A stretch of DNA of 64,000 bases from Propionibacteriales bacterium (lineage in GTDB: Bacteria > Actinomycetota > Actinomycetes > Propionibacteriales > Nocardioidaceae), in NCBI GenBank assembly GCA_026392415.1, contig JAPLCC010000040.1, forward strand, positions 32,998 to 96,997, read 5' to 3'. Position numbers and translations under genes: made by a program. This document shows, one piece after another, positions 10,556-18,947 of this stretch (positions are counted from its first letter, which is position 1; each line of letters begins with the position of its first letter). Under the pieces are notes generated by a model. That model did not search any database. It saw nothing but the letters and a program-made list of their open reading frames with translations, and was not told where the DNA came from.

Positions 10556-11664
10556 GGTGTCACCAGGGAGATCGCGGCGGCAGCCATCGCGGCGGTCGCG
10601 TCGTGGTCGGTCATCATCAGCGGCACGGCTGCGGTCGGGAGCCCGGCCGCCTCCAGTCGGGGGACCTGGTCGGCGTCCCGAGTGTCGATCAGCCAGCCGT
10701 CGAGGACCCCGCCGTTGCTGCGGGCGCCGTAATTGAGGCCGACTCCGGCCGCGCTCACCTCGACCCCCACGGAGTTGAGCATCTGCTCGGCCATGCCGCG
10801 GACGTGGGAGGCGCCGACGATGGGGGAGAGGCCGACGACGCGTGCGTTCGTCGCGCGCACGGCGTCGCGGATGCCGGGCACACCGAGGATCGTGCCCACC
10901 GAGACGACCGGGTTGGACGGCGGCAGGATGACCAGGTCGGCGTTCGTGATCGCGTCGAGGACCCCGGGCGCGGGGCTGGACTGGTCGAGGCCGACGAAGA
11001 CGACCGTCTCGGCCGGCACCTCGGCGTGCAGGCGCACCCAGTACTCCTGGAAGTGGACGACCCGCTTTCCGCTCGCCGCGTCGGCATCGGCGATGGCGAC
11101 ATGGGTCTCGACCCGGTCGTCGGTCATCGGGAGCAGGGTCAGCCGGTCGCCGTACGTCGGGGTCAGCCAGCGGCGGCACAATGCTTCGGTGACGGCCGAG
11201 AGCGGATAGCCCGCGTCGAGCATCTGCGTGCGGACCAGGTGGGTGGCGATGTCGCGGTCGCCGAGACCGAACCACGTCGGCTCCACGCCGTACGCCGCCA
11301 GCTCCTCCTTGGCGCTCCACGTCTCCTCGCGGCGTCCCCAGCCCCGCTCCAGGTCGATGCCCTCGCCGAGGGTGTACATCACCGTGTCGAGATCGGGGCA
11401 CACCTTGAGGCCGTGGATCCACCAGTCGTCGCCGGTGTTGGCGAGCACGGTGACGTGCGCGTCGGGGTCCACACCGGGCAGCGAACCCGAGGCGATACCG
11501 TTGAGCAGGCCCTGGAGGAACCGGGCGCCGCCCATGCCGCCGGACAGCACGGTGATCCGTCGCAGCGTGGACGCGCGGGATGTTCGGGCGGGCGATTCAA
11601 GTGTCGATTCCACAAGGGGCAACTCTGCCGTGCGCGTCTTGCGACACGCCCGGCGGGTGTCCAT
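10543..11664 (-). CDS. fbiA: Phosphoenolpyruvate/2-phospho-lactate transferase FbiA
   Basis: The product transfers the activated three-carbon unit (phosphoenolpyruvate in actinobacteria, by family knowledge) to FO, forming dehydro-F420-0. The conserved core begins ITVLSGGMGGARFLQGL and continues with VLANTGDDWWIHGLKVCPDLDTVMYTLG, WFGLGDRDIATHL, LPPSNPVVSVGTIL and GLSPIVGASHVRG, all hallmarks of the CofD/FbiA family. With the ATG at 11664 the protein has 373 residues; the GTG at 11613 would give 356 and leave a shorter, more family-like N-terminus. Neither has a convincing ribosome-binding site, so the start is uncertain. It is divergent from whiB2, the same arrangement as Rv3261/Rv3260c. Confidence 0.92.
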   Translation of the reverse strand: MDTRRACRKTRTAELPLVESTLESPARTSRASTLRRITVLSGGMGGARFLQGLLNGIASGSLPGVDPDAHVTVLANTGDDWWIHGLKVCPDLDTVMYTLGEGIDLERGWGRREETWSAKEELAAYGVEPTWFGLGDRDIATHLVRTQMLDAGYPLSAVTEALCRRWLTPTYGDRLTLLPMTDDRVETHVAIADADAASGKRVVHFQEYWVRLHAEVPAETVVFVGLDQSSPAPGVLDAITNADLVILPPSNPVVSVGTILGVPGIRDAVRATNARVVGLSPIVGASHVRGMAEQMLNSVGVEVSAAGVGLNYGARSNGGVLDGWLIDTRDADQVPRLEAAGLPTAAVPLMMTDHDATAAMAAAAISLVTPWAR

Positions 11665-11754
11665 AGCAGATTCGGCCTTGACTCTTTGGGTATGACACGT
11701 ATGTAATTCCACAAGTGTCGTTCGGGCACGGGTCGAGTTGTAAGGGGCTAAATC

Positions 11755-12009
11755 GTGAGGGAACTGTTCCTGGTCGAAGCAGAGTCCGAAGAGCTGGGGT
11801 GGCAAGAGCGTGCGTTGTGTGCGCAGACCGATCCCGAGGCGTTCTTCCCTGAGAAGGGCGGATCGACCCGGGAGGCCAAGAAGGTCTGCCAGACGTGCGA
11901 GGTGCGCAACGACTGCCTCGAGGCGGCGCTCGGCAACGACGAGCGTTTCGGTATCTGGGGTGGTCTGTCGGAGCGCGAGCGTCGGAAGTTGAAGAAGCGC
12001 GCGGTCTGA
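11755..12009 (+). CDS. whiB2: WhiB2/WhmD-type iron-sulfur transcription factor
   Basis: This 84-aa protein is a WhiB-family redox-responsive regulator. The four [4Fe-4S]-binding cysteines are C22, C45, C48 and C54, the spacing C-(22)-C-xx-C-(5)-C being standard. The turn motif GIWGGLSERERRKLKKR lies at residues 66-82 and forms the sigma-factor/DNA-contacting end. The run WQERALCAQTDPEAFFPEKG and the fbiA-fbiB neighbourhood identify the WhiB2/WhmD subgroup (Rv3260c), which is needed for septation and cell division in mycobacteria and streptomycetes. The GTG at 11755 has an AAGGGG ribosome-binding sequence 7 nt upstream. The 90-bp divergent region with fbiA is comparatively AT-rich and must hold both promoters. 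Confidence 0.95.
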   Translation: MRELFLVEAESEELGWQERALCAQTDPEAFFPEKGGSTREAKKVCQTCEVRNDCLEAALGNDERFGIWGGLSERERRKLKKRAV

Positions 12010-12050
12010 CCCGACGCGACGACGGTTCGCCCCCCTCGGACCGTCGCACG

Positions 12051-12056
12051 TAGGGT
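12051..12056 (+). promoter_or_regulatory. -10 hexamer TAGGGT, leaderless glycosyltransferase gene
   Basis: TAGGGT ends 8 nt before the GTG at 12065, so transcription probably starts at or next to the start codon. No ribosome-binding sequence is present, which agrees with a leaderless mRNA. Confidence 0.5.
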
Positions 12057-12064
12057 TTGATCTC

Positions 12065-14950
12065 GTGTCGCAAGATCCCGAGGTCGCCGTCCTCCTCGTG
12101 AGTCATGACGGTGCCTCGTGGCTCCCGACTGTCCTCGACGGCCTGCTGGCCCAGACGGCCCCTCTCGGCTCAGTCGTCGCGGTCGACACCGGGAGCAAGG
12201 ACGACAGCGTCACGCTGATCCGCGATTCCCTCGACGGCCGGGTGCCCGCCCTCACGCGCACCCTGCCCGGCAGCGCCGGCTTCCCCGACGCCGTCGCCGA
12301 CGGACTCGACGCCCTCGCCGACGACGGCCAGGAGCCGGAGTGGATCTGGATCCTGCACGACGACTCCACCCCTGCGCCCGACGCGCTCGCGAACCTGCTC
12401 GCGGCCTCGGCCGCTCGTCCGGACGCCGACATCCTCGGACCGAAGCTGCGCGAGTGGCCCTCGCTGCGGCGGCTGCTCGAGCTCGGCGTCACCATCAGCG
12501 GCACCGGGCGTCGCGAGACCGGCCTCGAACGAGGCGAGTACGACCAGGGCCAGCACGACGAGGTCCGTGAGGTCTTCGCGGTCAACACCGCCGGCATGCT
12601 CGTACGCCGTACCGCGCTGGAGGAGCTGGGCGGCTTCGACGCCGCGCTCCCGATCTTCGGCAACGACATCGACCTCGGCTGGCGCGCCGCCGCCGTCGGT
12701 CGTACGACGCTGATCGTGCCGAACGCCGTGGTCTTCCACGCCGAGGCGGCGCACCGCGGCGTGCGGCGGACCCCGCTGACCGGCCGGCACACCCACTACC
12801 AGGAACGCCGCGCCGCCCTGTTCACGTTGCTGGCCAACGCCCGCGGCTCTGCCCTGCCCTTCATGGTGGTCCGGCTCGCGCTCGGCTCCGTGCTGCGGAT
12901 GCTGGGCCTGTTCTGCGTGCGCGCCGTGGGGGAGGGGCTCGACGAGATCGCCGCGCTGGTGGGCGTCGTGCGCCACCCGGGCCAGCTGGTCCGGGCACGT
13001 CGCTCTCGCGCCGCGGTCGTCGCCCGGGCACGGGGCGGGGCCGGTGTCGACCGCGACCGGGTCCGCCGCCTGCTGGCGCCGTGGTGGCTGCCCTATCGTC
13101 ACGGACTCGACTTCTTCGGCGACCTGGTCGCCGCTGCCACGAACCAGGCTGCCGACGTCGCCGAACGCCGGCGAGCGGCAGCGGCCGATCGCGCCGAGGG
13201 ACCGCCGCCGGCCCGCCACCGCGACGAGGACGACGAGTTCGCCGACACGGGTCTGGCCGTGCGCTTCTTCACGAGCCCCACGGCGGTCGGTACGGCAATC
13301 ACGGTGATCGCCCTGCTGATCGGGGTGCGCGACGTGATCGGTGGCGTGAGCGGTGGGGCACTGTCGCCGACCCCGGAATCTGCTGGCGCCTGGTGGGGGC
13401 TGCACCTCGAGGGCTGGCATGCGATCGGCTTCGGAAGCGAGGTCCCGGCGCCGCCGTACGTCCTGCCCCTGGCCGTGCTGGGCGTGGTCTTCGGGCCGAC
13501 CCTGCTGATGTCGTTGTTGATGGCGCTGGCAGCGCCGATCGCCCTCTGGGGAGCCTGGCGGTTCCTTCGGGTGGTCGGCCGACTGGTCACGCCGTACGGC
13601 GCCCCGCGCTGGCTGCTGCTCTGGGGATCGGTGACCTGGGCGCTCGTGCCGCTGGTCGCCGGCGCGTGGGGTGGAGGCCGCTGGGGCATCGTCGTCGCGG
13701 CCGCCGTCCTGCCGTGGCTCGCCCATGCCGCACTCGGCTTCGCCGACCCCGATGCCGACCACCGCTGGCGCGCTGGTTGGCGGACCGGCCTCGCGCTGGC
13801 GCTGCTGACGGCGGTGGCGCCGTCCGCGTGGCTGGTCGTCGCGGTGCTGATCGGCGCGCTGCTCGCCAGCGCTGTCCGGTTGATCCCGAACGAGGTCCAG
13901 GAGCGTTCGGTGTGGGGCCCGCCGGTCGCAGCTCTCGTCGTGCCGTTGCTGGTGCTCGTACCCTGGTGGATGCCGTCGCTCTTCGAGGGGGGCTTCGCGG
14001 CCGTGGTCCTCGACATCGGCCGCTGGCCGACGGCGGCCACGTCCGGGTGGGACCTGCTGACGGGCCGGCTCGCCGACCTGGGCGCACCGCCCGCGGTCGG
14101 GCTCGTGCTGCCCGTGCTCGCGGTGTTCGCCCTCCTGCCCACCAGGACCCGGATCCCTGTCGTCATCTGCTGGCTGGTCGCCGCGGTGACCGCCGTGGTG
14201 GCGATCCCGCTCTCCATTCCGTCCGTCGACCTGCCCGGCACGGCTGCGCAGCAGCCCGGCGTCGGCGCGGTCCTGCTCGTGCTGCAAGGGGCCTGGCTCA
14301 CCGCCGCGGTCCTCGGCGGCCTGTCCCTGCACCACCTCGGCGACCAGCCGCGCCCGGTCCAGGCGGGCCTGGCGATCGGTGGTGTCGCGGCGATCGTGGC
14401 GCCGCTGGTCGGCCTTGTCTGGTTCGCCGGCTGGGGCGGCGAGGACCTGACCGACGACCCCGCCTCCGACGTGCCGGTCTACATGGCGCAGCGGGCCGAG
14501 CAGGCGCCCGAGGACGGCGTCCTGGTGCTGCGTGGTTCGGTCGGCACCGGCATCCGGTACGACGTCCACCGCGGCGACGGACCGACGATCGGCGAGGACG
14601 AGGTCGCCGCGCTCACCCCCGAGGACGACCAGGTCACGGAGATCATTCGTTCGCTGGTGACTGCGCCGGACGCCGAGGCGGTCGCCTCGCTGTCCGATCG
14701 CGGCATCCTCTACATCGTGCAGGCCGCTCCGGCCGACGGCGCCGTCGCCGCGAGCCTCGACGCCACGTCCGGCCTCGTCCAGGCCAGCTCCGAGCGCGGC
14801 ACCCGTGCCTGGCAGGTGACCCCGGAGCCGGCGCCGCTGCCCGGGCACCACGCCTGGCTGCGTTGGCTGCTGCTGATCGTCCAGGGCTGTGCGATCCCCG
14901 TGCTCGTGGTCCTTGCCCTGCCCCCGCTGCGAAGGAATCGCGATGAGTGA
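12065..14950 (+). CDS. Large membrane glycosyltransferase (GT2 domain plus multipass region)
   Basis: The 961-aa product has a cytoplasmic GT2 domain (residues 5 to about 270): VAVLLVSHDGASWL, DTGSKDDSV, ILHDDSTPAPDAL with the DxD-like metal site near 100, and FGNDIDLGWRAAAVG near 200. Residues 280-305 hold a hydrophobic segment. From about 405 to 780 roughly ten transmembrane helices follow, then a soluble part (800-925) and a last helix at 938-955. This arrangement resembles actinobacterial polymerising or lipid-linked mannosyl/galactosyl transferases placed next to whiB2. Donor and product cannot be told from sequence; the surrounding GDP-mannose genes make a mannosyl donor plausible. It overlaps the following DUF5719 gene by 8 bp. 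Confidence 0.82.
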   Translation: MSQDPEVAVLLVSHDGASWLPTVLDGLLAQTAPLGSVVAVDTGSKDDSVTLIRDSLDGRVPALTRTLPGSAGFPDAVADGLDALADDGQEPEWIWILHDDSTPAPDALANLLAASAARPDADILGPKLREWPSLRRLLELGVTISGTGRRETGLERGEYDQGQHDEVREVFAVNTAGMLVRRTALEELGGFDAALPIFGNDIDLGWRAAAVGRTTLIVPNAVVFHAEAAHRGVRRTPLTGRHTHYQERRAALFTLLANARGSALPFMVVRLALGSVLRMLGLFCVRAVGEGLDEIAALVGVVRHPGQLVRARRSRAAVVARARGGAGVDRDRVRRLLAPWWLPYRHGLDFFGDLVAAATNQAADVAERRRAAAADRAEGPPPARHRDEDDEFADTGLAVRFFTSPTAVGTAITVIALLIGVRDVIGGVSGGALSPTPESAGAWWGLHLEGWHAIGFGSEVPAPPYVLPLAVLGVVFGPTLLMSLLMALAAPIALWGAWRFLRVVGRLVTPYGAPRWLLLWGSVTWALVPLVAGAWGGGRWGIVVAAAVLPWLAHAALGFADPDADHRWRAGWRTGLALALLTAVAPSAWLVVAVLIGALLASAVRLIPNEVQERSVWGPPVAALVVPLLVLVPWWMPSLFEGGFAAVVLDIGRWPTAATSGWDLLTGRLADLGAPPAVGLVLPVLAVFALLPTRTRIPVVICWLVAAVTAVVAIPLSIPSVDLPGTAAQQPGVGAVLLVLQGAWLTAAVLGGLSLHHLGDQPRPVQAGLAIGGVAAIVAPLVGLVWFAGWGGEDLTDDPASDVPVYMAQRAEQAPEDGVLVLRGSVGTGIRYDVHRGDGPTIGEDEVAALTPEDDQVTEIIRSLVTAPDAEAVASLSDRGILYIVQAAPADGAVAASLDATSGLVQASSERGTRAWQVTPEPAPLPGHHAWLRWLLLIVQGCAIPVLVVLALPPLRRNRDE

Positions 14951-16403
14951 GTCCCCGAGCCCGGAAGCCGGTTCCGGCCGCCGTTCCACACCGACCCCGG
15001 AACGCCGCGTCGACATCCTCGTCGCGCTGGGGATCATCCTGCCGGTCGTGGTGGCGCTGTCCGTCGCGCTCATCGGTCGCGAGGACGACCCGCTCGCAGG
15101 ATCACTGCCGCCCGCGACCTCGACCCTCACGTCCGCGACCGTGGTGTGTCCGGCCGGACTCGACGCGGCCGCTGGCCCGGTGCGTGCGGTCCGGGTGCCC
15201 GACGTGCCCGGCGGGAAGGTGGCGATCCGCACGGGCCGCGCTCCCGTGGACGCCGAGAGCAACGGCACGACCGAGGGCGTCACCCGCAAGGGTGCGGCGG
15301 TCACCGTCGAGGCGGAAGCGGGCGTCGTCGTGCCGTCGAGTCGCGGGGTGACCGTGCTCGAGGGACGCGGTGACGCCGCCCCCGGCCTCGTCGCCGGCCG
15401 TGGTGACCGGCTGGCCGTGCCCGAGTGCCGCGCTCCGGCGTACGACGAATGGCTGGTCGGTGTGAGTGCCTCGGCTCGCTATGCGACGACTCTCGAGCTG
15501 GTCAACCCCGACGACGGCGACGCCGTCGTCGACATCGAGCTCCTCGGCGCCGCGGGCCCGGAGGACGAGCCGGCACTCCGGGGCATCCAGGTCCCCGGAC
15601 ACAGCATCAAGCGGATCGAGCTCGCGAAGGCTGCGCCCCGGGCCACCTCGACCGCCGCGCACCTGACCGTGACCCGCGGTCGGGTGACCGCGACGACCCG
15701 CAACACCTGGGACCCGCTCGGTCGGGGCCGCATCACGACCGACTTCCTGCCGACCGTCGCGGAGCCCGCGACCAGCAGCCTGATGCTCGGCATCCCCGAG
15801 AAGTCCGTCAGCCCGACGCTGTTCGTGGCCAACCCGGGCGACGACGAGGTCCGCGTGACCACCCGGCTGGTGACGGCCGAGGCGGTGTTCACGCCGACCG
15901 ACGCCAAGGAGATCGCGGTCGCACCCCACTCGATGAAGGCGGTCCGGCTCGACGCGATCCTCTCCGACGACACCGCCAAGGGCGCCGTCGGTCTCGCCCT
16001 CGAGTCGACCGGCCCGGTCGCTTCCTCGCTGCGGCTGATCTCCAACGACGACCTGGTGCTGCTGGCCCCCGTGCCCGAGCTGCGCGATCCCGCGGCGGTG
16101 GTGGTGCCCGCGGGCGCCAAGACGCTGCTGCTGGGCGGGGCGACCCGCACCGGCGTCGTCCACGTGAAGTCCTACGACGCCGCAGGCAAGGCGCTCGCAG
16201 AGAAGCGGGTCGAGGTCGGACCCGATCGGGCGGCCAGCGTCACACTGCCCCCGAAAGCCGTCACCGTGGAGATCGAGGCCCGCAACACCCGCATCTCCGC
16301 GGTCGTGTCGATCCCCGTCAAGGGGCGGCAACCGGGGCTCGCGACGATCCGGGTGCGGCCGGCGGAGCTCCGGTCGCGGATCCCGGTGGTCGTCCCGCAG
16401 TAG
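14943..16403 (+). CDS. DUF5719 family exported protein
   Basis: This 486-aa protein has a short cytoplasmic N-terminus rich in Pro/Ser/Arg, one transmembrane helix (about residues 23-43) and a large extracytoplasmic beta-rich region with no catalytic motif that I recognise. The repeated pattern around LELVNPDDGDAVVDIELLG and LFVANPGDDEVRVTTRLV suggests two or more immunoglobulin-like modules of the DUF5719 type. The ATG at 14943 lies inside the end of the glycosyltransferase gene (8-bp overlap), so the two are probably made together and may cooperate in export or assembly of the same glycan. That partnership is inference from the tight coupling. Confidence 0.75.
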   Translation: MSESPSPEAGSGRRSTPTPERRVDILVALGIILPVVVALSVALIGREDDPLAGSLPPATSTLTSATVVCPAGLDAAAGPVRAVRVPDVPGGKVAIRTGRAPVDAESNGTTEGVTRKGAAVTVEAEAGVVVPSSRGVTVLEGRGDAAPGLVAGRGDRLAVPECRAPAYDEWLVGVSASARYATTLELVNPDDGDAVVDIELLGAAGPEDEPALRGIQVPGHSIKRIELAKAAPRATSTAAHLTVTRGRVTATTRNTWDPLGRGRITTDFLPTVAEPATSSLMLGIPEKSVSPTLFVANPGDDEVRVTTRLVTAEAVFTPTDAKEIAVAPHSMKAVRLDAILSDDTAKGAVGLALESTGPVASSLRLISNDDLVLLAPVPELRDPAAVVVPAGAKTLLLGGATRTGVVHVKSYDAAGKALAEKRVEVGPDRAASVTLPPKAVTVEIEARNTRISAVVSIPVKGRQPGLATIRVRPAELRSRIPVVVPQ

Positions 16404-16412
16404 ACCGACGGG

Positions 16413-16886
16413 TCAGTCGGTGTCGCTCGGGTAGCGCGGGTCGACCTCGCTCGGATCGATGCCGAGCAGTTCGGCGACCTGCTCGACCACGACGGTCAGC
16501 AAGATCGCCTCCAGGTCCGCGCGGTCACCGGCCCGGTGCTCGAGCGGGCGCCGGAACACCACGAGCCGGGTCGGTGTGGTGCCCGTGCCACGCACCAGCG
16601 AGGACAGCGGCACCCGCCCGGAGTCCCAGTCGTCGGGCAGCTGCGGCGTGTCCTCGACGGCGTACTCGACCAGGCCGAGGCGCTCGGACCAGCGGCCGTC
16701 GATCTCGGTGACGACGTCGAGCATGATCCGGTCGAAGACCTCGCGCCGACTCCGGGGGCGCGGCGGCCGCGGCGTGCCCAGTGGACCCGACAGCGGCTCG
16801 ACGACCGGGCCCCGGGTGCCACGCCCGCGCCGATCCCGGCGGGGGCGCGGACGGGGTTGGTCGCTGCCCGACGGTTCTGGCTCCAC
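16413..16886 (-). CDS. Rv3259-like minizincin-family protein with degenerate zinc site
   Basis: The 157-aa product matches the metallopeptidase-like family that includes Rv3259. An Arg/Pro-rich N-terminus (residues 1-48) precedes the conserved part: RREVFDRIMLDVVTEID, WSERLGLVEYAVEDTPQLP, RLVVFRRPLEHRA and EQVAELLGIDPSEVDP. In true members the last helix carries HExxHxxG; here that helix reads LLTVVVEQVAELLG, so both histidines are absent and peptidase activity is unlikely. The GTG at 16886 is chosen because TAGGCT lies 8 nt upstream on the same strand. It is divergent from the DUF3499 gene, as Rv3259 is from Rv3258c. Function unknown. Confidence 0.78.
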   Translation of the reverse strand: MEPEPSGSDQPRPRPRRDRRGRGTRGPVVEPLSGPLGTPRPPRPRSRREVFDRIMLDVVTEIDGRWSERLGLVEYAVEDTPQLPDDWDSGRVPLSSLVRGTGTTPTRLVVFRRPLEHRAGDRADLEAILLTVVVEQVAELLGIDPSEVDPRYPSDTD

Positions 16887-16894
16887 GATCCGCG

Positions 16895-16930
16895 AGCCTA
16901 TCCATCGCAACCGGGTGCGAGCGGTAGCGT
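16895..16930. promoter_or_regulatory. Divergent leaderless promoters
   Basis: TAGGCT on the minus strand (16895-16900) lies 8 nt before the GTG at 16886, and TAGCGT on the plus strand (16925-16930) lies 7 nt before the GTG at 16938. Together they give a face-away pair of leaderless starts in a 51-bp gap. Confidence 0.55.
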
Positions 16931-16937
16931 CTGCGCC

Positions 16938-17315
16938 GTGAGCGCGATTCCGGCCCAGCAGGGACTCCGTACCTGCTCCCGCACGGCCTGCGCCCGGCGC
17001 GCCGTGGCGACACTGACCTATGTCTACGCCGACTCGACGGCGGTCCTCGGTCCGCTGGCGACGTTCGCGGAACCGCACGCCTACGACCTGTGCGAGACAC
17101 ACAGCGAGCGGCTGTCGGCGCCCCGTGGCTGGGAGGTGCTGCGCCTCGCGCTCGGCAGCCAGCAGTTCGGCCCGAGCGGCGACGACCTGCTCGCCCTGGC
17201 CGACGCCGTCCGCGAGGCCGCCCGCCCGGTCCGTCAGGTCGTCGAGCAGCCCAGGGAGACCGGCCGTGAGACCGGCCGCAAGGGCCACTTGCGCATGTTG
17301 ACGAGCGACGACTGA
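16938..17315 (+). CDS. DUF3499 domain protein
   Basis: This 125-aa protein belongs to the DUF3499 family (Rv3258c), found in actinobacteria next to phosphomannomutase. The conserved part has four cysteines arranged as in a small zinc-ribbon (RTCSRTACARRAVATLTY with C12 and C17, and YDLCETHSERL with Cys and His), which would fit zinc binding, and the STAVLGPLA and GWEVLRL stretches. The tail is charged and shows a short duplicated piece, RETGRETGRK. No enzymatic motif is visible. The GTG at 16938 is preceded by TAGCGT at a 7-nt distance. The role is unknown; the strict linkage with manB suggests a link to mannose metabolism or to cell-envelope growth. Confidence 0.82.
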   Translation: MSAIPAQQGLRTCSRTACARRAVATLTYVYADSTAVLGPLATFAEPHAYDLCETHSERLSAPRGWEVLRLALGSQQFGPSGDDLLALADAVREAARPVRQVVEQPRETGRETGRKGHLRMLTSDD

Positions 17316-17348
17316 TCGAGCGACTGCTGAGCGTCGCGGGGCGTGCAC

Positions 17349-17354
17349 TAGTGT
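17349..17354 (+). promoter_or_regulatory. -10 hexamer TAGTGT, leaderless manB
   Basis: TAGTGT ends 7 nt before the ATG at 17362. The phosphomannomutase mRNA is therefore predicted to begin at its start codon; there is no ribosome-binding sequence. Confidence 0.5.
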
Positions 17355-17361
17355 CCCGTTC

Positions 17362-18747
17362 ATGGCCAGTGCCACGACTTCACCGGACAACCTGAGCAAG
17401 ATCTTCAAGGCCTACGACGTTCGCGGCATCGTCGGTGAGCAACTCGACGAGGAGCTGGCCCGCGCTGCGGGTTCGGCGTACGTCGAAGTGCTCGGTGTCG
17501 ACGCCCTCGTCATCGGCTACGACATGCGGCCCTCGTCCCCGTCCCTGGCGGGTGCCTTCGCCGACGGCGCGACGACGGCGGGTGCCGACGTCACGATGAT
17601 CGGGCTCGCGTCGACCGACCAGCTCTACTTCGCTTCGGGACACCTCGGCCTGCCGGGCGCGATGTTCACCGCGAGCCACAACCCCGCGCAGTACAACGGG
17701 ATCAAGATGTGTCGCGCCTACGCCCAGCCCGTCGGAGTCGAGAGCGGCCTCGCCGAGATCCGTGACCGGGTCGCGGCCGGGGCCTCGACGGGCTCCGACA
17801 GCGACGGGCGCGCGGGCTCGGTCGACAACCTCGACGTCCTCCAGGCGTACGCCGCCCACCTGCTGTCGCTCGCCCCGGTCAAGGGACGCAAGCTCAAGGT
17901 CGTCGTGGACGCCGGCAACGGCATGGCCGGTCACACCGCTCCGGCCGTGTTCGAACGGCTCGCGGACCAGGTCGACATGGTGCCGATGTACTTCGAGCTC
18001 GACGGCACGTTCCCGAACCACGAGGCGAACCCGATCGAGGAGGCCAACCTCGTCGACCTGCAGAAGCGGGTGCTCGTGGAGCGGGCCGACATCGGCCTCG
18101 CCTTCGACGGCGACGCCGACCGCTGCTTCCTGGTCGACGAGCGCGGTGAGCTGGTCTCGCCGTCGACGCTGACGGCGCTGATCGCGGCCCGCGAGCTCGC
18201 CAAGGAGCCCGGCTCGACGATCATCTACAACCTGATCACCTCGCGTGCTGTGCCGGAGATCGTGACCGAGCTCGGCGGCACCCCCGTGCGCACCCGCGTC
18301 GGCCACTCCTACATCAAGGCCACGATGGCCGAGACCGATGCCATCTTCGGTGGCGAGCACAGCGGCCACTTCTACTTCCGCGACTTCTGGCGCGCCGACT
18401 CGGGCATGCTGGCCGCGCTGCACGCCATGGCCGCGCTCGCCGAGGCCGACGTGTCCCTCTCGCAGCTGCTCAAGGAGTACGAGCGTTACCCGCTCAGCGG
18501 CGAGATCAACAGCACCGTGGCCGACCAGGGAGCTGTCCTGGTCGCCCTCGAGAAGGAGTACGACGCCCGCGACGGCGTCACCATCGACAAGCTCGACGGG
18601 CTGAGCATCAGCCACGCCGACTGGGCGTTCAACGTGCGCGCCTCCAACACCGAGCCGTTGTTGCGGCTCAATGCCGAAGGGAAGGACGAGTCCACGATGG
18701 CCCGAGTCCGAGACGAAGCACTGGCGATCATCCGGAGCGGCAAGTGA
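17362..18747 (+). CDS. manB: Phosphomannomutase/phosphoglucomutase
   Basis: The 461-aa enzyme interconverts mannose-6-phosphate and mannose-1-phosphate. All alpha-D-phosphohexomutase motifs are present: the phosphoserine loop TASHNP with S105, the metal-binding FDGDADR with D249, D251 and D253, the sugar-specificity loop GGEHSGH near residue 331, and the phosphate-binding RASNTEPLLRLN near 430. The GEHSG form suits use of both glucose and mannose phosphates. It corresponds to Rv3257c. The stop overlaps the GTG of the Trm112-like gene by 4 bp (GTGA), and the SIS-domain gene follows, giving a mannose-metabolism operon feeding the guanylyltransferase at 7706. Confidence 0.95.
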   Translation: MASATTSPDNLSKIFKAYDVRGIVGEQLDEELARAAGSAYVEVLGVDALVIGYDMRPSSPSLAGAFADGATTAGADVTMIGLASTDQLYFASGHLGLPGAMFTASHNPAQYNGIKMCRAYAQPVGVESGLAEIRDRVAAGASTGSDSDGRAGSVDNLDVLQAYAAHLLSLAPVKGRKLKVVVDAGNGMAGHTAPAVFERLADQVDMVPMYFELDGTFPNHEANPIEEANLVDLQKRVLVERADIGLAFDGDADRCFLVDERGELVSPSTLTALIAARELAKEPGSTIIYNLITSRAVPEIVTELGGTPVRTRVGHSYIKATMAETDAIFGGEHSGHFYFRDFWRADSGMLAALHAMAALAEADVSLSQLLKEYERYPLSGEINSTVADQGAVLVALEKEYDARDGVTIDKLDGLSISHADWAFNVRASNTEPLLRLNAEGKDESTMARVRDEALAIIRSGK

Positions 18748-18929
18748 GCACCCCGGAGATCTCGCCCGAGCTGCTGGCGATCATCGTGTGCCCCGCTTGC
18801 AAGGGCGAGCTCACGCTGACCGCCGGTGCCGGCGCCGACGAACTGGTGTGCGGCGGCTGTGGTCTGGCCTATCCGGTCCGCGACGGCATCCCGGTGCTGC
18901 TCGTCGACGAGGCTCGTTCCCCGGCCTGA
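18744..18929 (+). CDS. Trm112-family small zinc-binding protein
   Basis: This 61-aa protein has the Trm112/UPF0434 pattern: IIVCPACKGELTL at residues 14-26, then LVCGGCGLAYPVRDGIPVLL. Two CxxC pairs form a zinc ribbon. The bacterial members are small partner proteins; in actinobacteria one commonly sits between phosphomannomutase and the SIS protein, and no partner methyltransferase is visible here. The GTG start overlaps the manB stop, so translation is coupled. Family assignment is confident; role is not. Confidence 0.9.
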   Translation: MSTPEISPELLAIIVCPACKGELTLTAGAGADELVCGGCGLAYPVRDGIPVLLVDEARSPA

Positions 18930-18947
18930 TCGGGTCCGGTCACCGTC

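Noticed and set aside
12170-15304. Open minus-strand frame of over 1000 codons opposite the glycosyltransferase gene
   Set aside because: It is a mirror of the GC-ending codon pattern of the real plus-strand gene; its translation is low-complexity and matches no domain.
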